DNA from: Saposhnikovia divaricata
Lineage: Eukaryota > Streptophyta > Magnoliopsida > Apiales > Apiaceae
Direction: 5' to 3'
Assembly: GCA_036435485.1 (NCBI GenBank)
Contig: CM071598.1
Location: forward strand, 139,418,148 to 139,482,147
DNA: 64,000 bases
Below are positions 56,290-64,000 of the stretch, one piece after another (position 1 is the first letter of the stretch; each line of letters opens with the position of its first letter). A program made the position numbers and the translations under genes. Below the pieces are notes generated by a model, which was given only the letters and a program-made list of their open reading frames with translations, was not told the DNA's origin and did no database searches.

Positions 56290-59200
56290 ATTCCTTTGCT
56301 TGATTAGCAGGCATGCGTTGCCTCCCGTCAGCCGTTACCACTTGCTGTGGATACTGTATTGTCTTCGGCATACGTCGAACCAGTTCAGCTACTATATCCC
56401 CCGTTCATTGACTTCTTCGTAATGCAAGAAAAGCGAAGCTTCTTCTTTCGCGGTACGCTTTACAAGAGACGTCCTTACGTTCGCATGGTGATGATCGTGA
56501 TAACAACATTCATTCATGGATAAGTTTTTATTCTCGACTGCCCCGTGGAACCTAAGGCACGACACTACATATAAATTCGATCGTCTGGACAATCCTTCTT
56601 CCCTGTCCGTCAACCACAGATCAAATTAGTACATACGCTCAATCTCTTTGTTAAATATACCTGAAAGCACCTTCAATATTCGAAGTTTAACCTTAAGTCT
56701 TTATCTGACGTAATCGCTGCAGAAGTTTTATATTGCACCACCATCTCTTCCGTATAATATTCGATAATCTTCTCAATGGAAAGTCTCTCGTAGGTAAATC
56801 ACTTGGTCCAACAATTATAACTCAACTAGGGCCATCCCTTGGCTCGGTCTTCGGCGACCTACTCATGAAGTTCATTATAATTCTGTCCACGTTCAAGATT
56901 TTCTACAGGCGGAATTAATCCACTAGATCTCTATCATTCTGCTTTTGGCATGTCACGTTTGTACTTAATAGTTTGCCAATACCATTCTTCATTTCCGTTT
57001 GCCAAACATTCTCTTAATTCTCTATACATGTTTGTCCTTCCCCATAATTTATTTATTTTCCTCTAACATTATTCTTTATTGTATATACTCTATTTTCTTG
57101 GCCAATACTGACTGAATTCCAATTTCGAATAATCCCTTCTATAGGTACCGGCCACCACACTGGCCTCTCCTGGGAAATAACCAATTTCTCCATTGTACTC
57201 CCTTCTCCCTTTCGTCACATTCTCTTTCTTATGTTTAGTTCTAATATGAAGATATACTTATGGCACTTGTGGAAACTTTCACACTTCTCTCATAAAGTTA
57301 ACGTCTCAGTTTTATGCGTGAACGCTATCATGACAAATCCCCGACTCACGGTTAGTATATCCTATCCCGTAACCTTTATGTTGCTTAGAAGTATAGGCTA
57401 TCATCCCCTTTCTACTGCATCAGCACACCTCTTAAACTCTTGAAAGACGCATCGTCGTGACTCTCAAAGTCCTCTTTTTATCATCGAGTATAGCTAACAA
57501 CGAGGTTGTTGCTAATATCTCATTTCATCCCAAAACTTTGTTCATTAATCCATAAAGGCTTCTGACTCATTAGTCCATTCAAACGATACTACCACAATTT
57601 TATAACGTTTACTTTAGTGTGAAATGCCAACTTTGGCACAGTACAGAGGTCGATCTTGAGTTGGTAAAACCTTCTCTTCAACCTTATCTTTGAAAAACAA
57701 CTACTCATTTTAACTAGTCAACAATTCCTCCACTTCCGATAAGGGTATCAGTTCTCGATGGTATATGTAAGATGTCATACGCTCGTCCTCCTTCACAACT
57801 GGTGCCAATCAGCCTGAGGCCTGCATGCTACTGCGATTCCCAATAAACTTGATTAGGTGGTAATCTCGAAGGATCATTGTCATATATTTATGCACCCATT
57901 TGCTATTAGGGGCCTGTTAAACTTTATGTCTCTCTATGTGCATCAATCCCTTTAAGCTAAATAAAGCTTCACATTCTTGCCACGATATTTCTTCCTTTCT
58001 TGTCCATCTCACTTCCAGGTAGTTTCCTCTAAGGATATGTTTTACATCGCAATCGATTTGCATTTCTTGGATCAGGAAAAGGCTTGGTAACTCCAGAATT
58101 CATTAATATAACATCCTGACAACGGTTGGTAGGAGCGTGCTCCCAACCACCTCATCATTTCTTATAACTTTCCCACACCAATATTAAAGGTCTTGTGGTA
58201 TGCCCTGACATGTTATCTCTACTTCAATAATTACTCGGCATAACGCTCTGGCTGCACAATTACAACATTTGGTTTTTGATCTCATATTGGTGTAATGGTT
58301 CACAATTGTACCTCCCGTTCACCTTAGAGTAATCACTTTGAAAGGAATGGTTTCAAAATAACAAGGTCCAATAGATAATCTCAATAAGAATTCCACATTG
58401 GATGTTCCAAGAATGTTGATGGTTCCAAATACTAGGAGTCTCGATTTTTGGAGATGTAAGGATGGACAGAAAGAATACACCAAGGTTTATTCCTTCCCGT
58501 CCTGATAATTCTGTAATATGACACTATAGAGAATGTTGCACAAGGGCAATGATTGTTGGGTACAAAAGTCATAAAGACGGTCTTTATACAATTCTTACAT
58601 CGGGTGGATACTTTTCCTCCTGAATAATAAGAGGAAATCTAAAGTCGCATTGATGAAGGTCAGCCAATAGAAAGCAATTCTACTCCATGACAATTAAAGA
58701 ATGAAGTAGTTTGTCACTCAAGTAATCAATGGTTTCAAATGAATTCTCATTGTATGAAATGAAAGAATAAAATATTCAAGTGATATAAAGTCTGATGCGA
58801 AGATGGGTAAGAGTTCAAGTCGAGTGGGCGACCTCACTAGGTCTCAATCAAGTTTTTCGTCCAAACTTTCATCATCATACTTTACCACATGCAAAATGCA
58901 TTGCGGAATGAATTAAATTGGGAGTTGGACCAGTGAAACAATAACTAGTCCTTTTCAAGAAACACTAGCGACTAGCTAGACAAAATTTGCTAGTTCACCT
59001 GTTTGAGACATCACCACCAGCTAGGACAATTAGCTAGGTGTTCTTCACAACATTACAATTTTGAGTAGTTGGAACGATCAACTAGTCATTCATATTGACA
59101 TAACGACTAGCCAGTTTCAATTGGATAGAACGGAATTTCAACATCGTAGCCACTGAAGAAACTTTAGGCTTCTCGGACAACGAATGAAAATAAGAAGTTA

Positions 59201-60010
59201 TTAAGTTTGAAAAAAAGAAAACTATAAAATCTGAAGAGAATGTTCTAGGTATCGGAACAATCGATAACCTCTCATCAAATATTACTTATCAATGAAACGG
59301 TCCACCCAAGGGTGCCTCCGTACACCTGCTTTATCAGATCCGACAATAGAATTAAATTCGGAATACCAATATCAAGATGATATCCTTACTATGATTTCAA
59401 TGTACGGTGTACAATCTCATCATGAATAGAAGAAAAGAATTCATGAGGGATGTCTGGACATTAGATCATCCCTGTCCTCAGTAATTTGTTGAATATTTAT
59501 GAGCTCAACTGAAGAATGCAAGTATGAAAGAAGCAATCAAATATCGATATTCGTTAAGTAGTATTCGTCGATTAATTAAGGAAATATTTGTTGAACATTC
59601 CTTGGATAATTGAAAGAAAGTGTAAATAGTCCTGAGCAGAAATAATTATAAACTTCAAATAGAATGCTCGGGCTCAATTAAGATACTTTGGATGAGTCCC
59701 GGTTTAGAGAAAGTATATCACTGGTTGTTATTCCACAAGTTTGAAGTAGAAATCTAGGAGGGTTACCTGATATAAGCTAATCGAGGTAACATGGTTAGTG
59801 AACAGTTTAAAATGAAGTAGTGCACCACCCGGTAGTTATCAAAATAAGTTAATAATCATTCGTGCATCTCATTATCACCACTATGAGGGTAACTCCATCT
59901 CTTCGTCTTCATAATACAAGACACCAACTGGTGCGTCTCTCAATCATCATCTTAAAGTCATTTGTAGAGTTAGGGTTTCACCAATATATCTGTCATTTCC
60001 GTGCTTTATC

Positions 60011-60202
60011 TTGAAGACCAAGCTTCACATCATTCCGGGGACACCTGCTAAGTCTATAGGGTCCTACTTCATGCCTTCCGACATGAATCACAAGTGGCCA
60101 GTTCCCCCTGGGAACAGATCAAAGAGATCTCTCAGGGATCTCAGTGCAGTCCATAGGTTCAGTGGCGGGTGTGTGTATGTGAACATATACCAAAAATATT
60201 GA
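60011..60202 (+). other. Conserved 63-codon frame of unknown origin (Chromo-3 copy)
   Basis: Differs from 11195-11386 at one residue (Leu for Pro near the start). Stop and length are the same. Antisense to the element. Confidence 0.3.
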
Positions 60203-60982
60203 GGTCTACAATACGTATATACGTAGTCCCTGCTAACATCTCTATCAAAGGATCCCACTCTAGACCCGCTGGTCTTTTCTTTTGGTAAACTCTGAGATCA
60301 CTGTATCGCTCGTTGCAACCATATTCAACTTCTCTCGAGTCCCTTTGTTAATTCTACTTGTTTGTTCTCTAAGTTGAACTACCATGTTCCAGCGTTCGAA
60401 TCATGCGTGGAATTATCTAGAACGCTCGTCTTATGATAACATTCTCGTATAACACATGTAAAATTCGCCATCAAGGGTAATGGAATCCACAACGACATAG
60501 TGACCAACCTTCAGGTAAACCCGTTACTTATCGAAAATCGGATCTTATAACCAAAGTAAAAGACTTCCATTAATCCAAGTACTAAGTACCCTTAATTATG
60601 TAGGGAAGTCCAAACTTCTTGATTCTTAAAATGCCGCCTCCTGAACTGTGGAGGAATATGGGCCACAAAATTTATGCCAGCCTAGTCATCCGATCATATT
60701 GGCAATATCGCCTCTACCTCAGCTGCTCTCGAGATTTCGCTCTGCTTCCTATATCATTATCTATGATAAGTCATGTACGACTCTCAAACCTCTATTCATC
60801 GTTCTGAAGGTCAATAAGGATTCTATCGACCCTAGTATAATACCTCCAGTAACACTTCAGTCCATTCTACTCACCGGTACTTCTTCCGGTAGTCCAATCA
60901 TAAGTTTACTACGAACTCTTATGTCATTCTCCTACTTAGACTTAACTTTCAACACTCTCGTTTCTGAGTACTGTAACTTATC

Positions 60983-60994
60983 GCTCTGATACCA
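60983..60994 (-). promoter_or_regulatory. Primer-binding site of Chromo-3 (initiator tRNA-Met)
   Basis: TGGTATCAGAGC on the minus strand, four bases from the LTR. Confidence 0.95.
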
Positions 60995-60998
60995 TTTC

Positions 60999-63900
60999 TG
61001 TGACACCCCCAAATCTGAGGTCAAAGATTCAGGTCGTCACGTCACCATCCATCCATATCATACCTGTATTAACTTTACAACTCAACAATACAACCATCCA
61101 TACCTCAATCTTACACACAATCAAGTTAGAGCCTCAGAAACGATAATCAAAAGTATCACTGAATATTACAATTCATCTGTACAATCCAGAGACTTACGCA
61201 ATTCCACTTATACAACTACACTTGGAGACAAGTCTTACTATTACAGTTGAAAACCTATCAGACTACTCTGTAGTATTTATCAGGGACTAAATCATCTCCG
61301 GGCTAATTCTTCTACTCCTCTTCTGCTGGTGCGGAGTTAATCGGCCAAATTCTTCCCTTTCTGAAAAGTTTTTATAAAGCAAGAATGAGCTACATAATGC
61401 TCAGCAAGTTCACCATTTTGTAAAACAATAATGTGGTTTATTTCGAAAACATTCCCAACTATATGGGTATATATCTCAGATTTCAAAACATAATTGGACA
61501 ATGTATATGCCCGAGTTTGAATAAAACATCTATACTCACTAAGGAGCTTTAGAATAACATATGAACCCTTTATAAGGTTCCCATTTCAATATATCTCAAG
61601 TTTGAAAATATATACATATGAGTATATCATTTTCGGCAAAACACTCTACGATTAACATACTGTACAGGGAATACATCATTGCAAACCTCTTTCCTTCCAT
61701 TAACTTAGAAGGTTTCTCATACGAAAACATTTCATTCTTTGAAACAATTGCAAGAGTGCACTAACGCCTGCCAATCATTATAGAAAATCTTGCAGTTCTA
61801 GATACTGCACGATGTCAATATTTTCTCATCAAAAACCACACTATCGGCAACTTGGCACTTAGGCCCAAGAAGCAGTGTTTGAGTATTTTTCCAAAGTGGA
61901 GGATGGGACTGGAAGAAAACATAAAAACCTGACAGGGATTGACGATGATCAGTCGCCACATCCAAGTCCAATAATCCGCGGGTCTTCTCTACCGGTAGAA
62001 GGATAGAAACTACATCCGTAACTATCCCTCGGGTGAAAACTACATCCGTAATCACCCTCGATGAAAACTACATCCGTAATCATCCTTCGGCAACACCTGG
62101 GCCGGAATAATAAGTGATGGACCGCCTGGCTCACGGCCGCTTACACATCCCGGGAATCGTTCGTCAACGGTTCCCACACCTGCCAGAGTCCCTTTTTCTT
62201 TTCTTTTAAAACTTGATTTTGATTGAAAACAGAGTAATTGAGGTTCGACATCAGTCGACCGATGATTCTTGAAATCATACAAGAAGCAGAATCTGACCGG
62301 GGGTTTTCGAAAATGTTTTGAGTTCAAATGAGTTCGAGTTTGAAGTATTAAAAAGTATCTTGGATTAACTTTGTCTTTAAATAATGAACAATAATTAATA
62401 AATAATATTTTAAGATTTAATATTAATAATTAATAAATAATTATTCGATAAAATAAACTTTTAATCCAAGATAGGATTTCGAGTATTTACGAAGATATGA
62501 ACATAATAATTGAGTATGCGATACTCCCCGAATGACCCTTCGGGTTTTCGCAATCTAGATACGATATAATAATATACCGCTCCCCGGTCAATAGTATATA
62601 CGGACCGCTACGACCTCTATTGCTAGAGTCGTTGTCCGAAGGAAACATTTCAATCAAAGTTCAAGGGGTAAAAGCATTCATATACTTGTTCAATCTCAAT
62701 TGCATCAATACTTCGATAAACATAGCATTTGATATAATTTGAAAACTACAAACACAACAGTAAAAGTCCTTGTATATGGATAAGTTTTGAAAAGTAAACT
62801 TGCCTTGGTTTGGTTGGGGTGGTCGAGCGTGCGGATTCGAACGATCTATACATAAGCAAGAATCGTTCGTTAGTACCTTAACAATATCTCTTTAATTACG
62901 GGGTTTTGGGGGGTACGAAATTAACTTAACGACTTCGTCTTATGACTCCCTAGCCCCACTATAGGTCCATGACATCACTCGATTACGCTCGTCACTTACT
63001 CGACTTCACCACTGCATTCCCTACATTCTCAAATTTTTCCATGATCCCACATATATTTTAAGGTGTTTAAACAAGGTTCACAAGGGGGTCACTTAATGCA
63101 GTCCATAGTCCAGAAAAAAAATTCACTCCTCCGGCCATAACTAAAAATCTACACATCACCTAGCTATGAACCTTACATTTCCAGAAACTACATTCAATTA
63201 TCTTTCCAACAATATATGGTAGGACATCAGGGGACATCATTTGGGGGTTCAAAATCGTGCTACAATACAGGTCAAAGTTCCTGGACAAAACTCAACAAGC
63301 TCAAACTACTTCGATCCATCATTTTTCATATTTCCAAAACATAATCAACACTTAATACACTTAGATCATGGTTCATAACACTCATGGAGATATATATATT
63401 AACCATAGTCATAAAAGTCACAATCTCAACATCAAAACTCAAGATCCATGCTATCCACTACAAATACATCCAAGATTAGTCCTAAAACACATGGATCTAC
63501 TATCATATTTTATAAACAATACATAACCAAAAGAGTTTATGATTTGTATACCTTCTTGAGTAGCTAAAGACCTTGGGTGAGCTTTACAACAACTAAGAAC
63601 ACTTGGATGTTCCCTCACAAACCTTAATCCTTCAAGATCTAAAAGATAACAACTTTGGTTAACACTCCTTCAATCCTTCAACAATTTTTATCTCAAGATT
63701 CAATGGATGAAAATCTATGAAATTGATACCATACCTCTATTATAATGCAAGGAAGCCCTAGGATTTTTGCTTGAGGTTGTAGGTGAGGAAAAGATGGAGA
63801 GAAAATCTCTCCCTCCTTCTCTTGATGGTTCGGCCGAGAGCTTCAAAAAGGGGGGGGGGAGTGTTTTGTTTGTGTTTTATTTTGAAAGGTAATAAATTGA

Positions 63901-64000
63901 TATGTATGATATGTATTATTGTGGGGATTAGATGTGGTTCACATGTTGCCAAGCTAGGGTCTAGGTTGTCTCCCCATGCCCTATTGTCCCCTAGGTTACA
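60999..64000 (-). repeat. Chromo-3 right LTR (5' LTR), incomplete at window end
   Basis: Colinear with the left LTR from TGTGACACC to the end of the window. Differences by eye are few single bases plus one deletion of about 145 bp at 63006/63007 corresponding to 53165-53309. The palindrome is at 61989-61998 and the 28-29 bp repeats at about 62005-62092. The remaining ~0.5 kb and the outer duplication are outside. Confidence 0.92.

Larger units (their letters stand above)
55967..60982. other. Chromo-3 non-coding interior (5 kb)
   Basis: Colinear with 7151-12167 of Chromo-1. No recognisable domain in any frame. Includes the shared short frame 56083-56289 (minus), the CTAG-rich patch (about 58940-59115) and the conserved frame 60011-60202. 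A frame present in Chromo-1 at 8899-9084 has a stop here, so that one is not conserved. Confidence 0.8.
51157..64000 (-). mobile_element. Chromo-3: sister of Chromo-1, minus strand, runs off the window
   Basis: LTRs at 51157-54792 and from 60999, with a polypurine tract at the left end of the interior and an initiator-Met PBS at the right. The interior has the same chimeric plan as Chromo-1 but retains about 0.5 kb more integrase. LTR and interior sequences are visibly close to Chromo-1 throughout, with termini changed to TGTGACACC. No gag, protease, RT or RNase H. Confidence 0.93.

Overview
This is plant nuclear DNA, almost certainly from a eudicot. It is AT-rich and packed with nested LTR retrotransposons. 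The evidence is plant-type Ty1/copia and Ty3/gypsy polyproteins, primer-binding sites matching plant initiator tRNA-Met, 3.6-3.9 kb chromovirus LTRs, a Stowaway-type MITE and a Mutator-type MITE. I see no intact host gene, rRNA gene, tRNA gene, CRISPR array or bacterial feature. The species cannot be named from this sequence.

Layout. (1) A decayed copia element (Copia-A, + strand) runs from before base 1 to 17962. Its reverse transcriptase gene was split at 2564/16475 by a 13.9 kb minus-strand chromovirus-type element (Chromo-1, 2565-16469) flanked by the 5-bp duplication CTACT. One Chromo-1 LTR later received a 364-bp fold-back MITE with a 9-bp duplication (13591-13954). (2) 17963-19865 is AT-rich intergenic DNA holding a 258-bp Stowaway-like MITE (18541-18798). 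(3) 19866-25741 is a second chromovirus-derived element (Chromo-2, minus). It has a 3.9 kb LTR, only 1.3 kb of non-coding interior, and a second LTR cut off after about 0.7 kb. (4) 25742-41327 is a SIRE/Maximus-type copia element (+): LTR, PBS, two zinc-knuckle gag segments, protease, integrase, RT/RNase H, then 6.4 kb between pol and the 3' LTR. That interval carries a host-like promoter/leader segment and an extra ORF of a plant-transposon-associated family where SIRE elements often carry an env-like gene. (5) About 41.8-50932 is a minus-strand Tat-lineage gypsy element with dual RNase H domains, six copies of a 105-bp tandem repeat, and an antisense multi-exon extra gene with its own TATA box. 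(6) 50933-51156 is the first 224 bp of a plus-strand chromovirus LTR inserted in the Tat gag. It is itself interrupted at 51157 by Chromo-3 (minus, continues past the window), a sister of Chromo-1.

How the parts relate. Every coding region is a retrotransposon protein and every autonomous frame is broken: frameshifts, nonsense codons, a lost integrase catalytic residue (SIRE and Tat), a lost RNase H core (Copia-A) and a protease Asp-to-Glu change (Tat). Chromo-1 and Chromo-3 share an unusual chimeric interior. Next to the true polypurine tract they keep only the integrase/chromodomain end, then the last ~170-190 bp of another LTR with a second polypurine tract, then about 5 kb of colinear non-coding DNA up to an intact PBS. 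Because both copies have it, this family appears to have multiplied as a non-autonomous chimera. The items most worth a second look are that chimera, the SIRE captured promoter/ORF cassette, and the spliced antisense gene plus satellite-like repeat in the Tat element.
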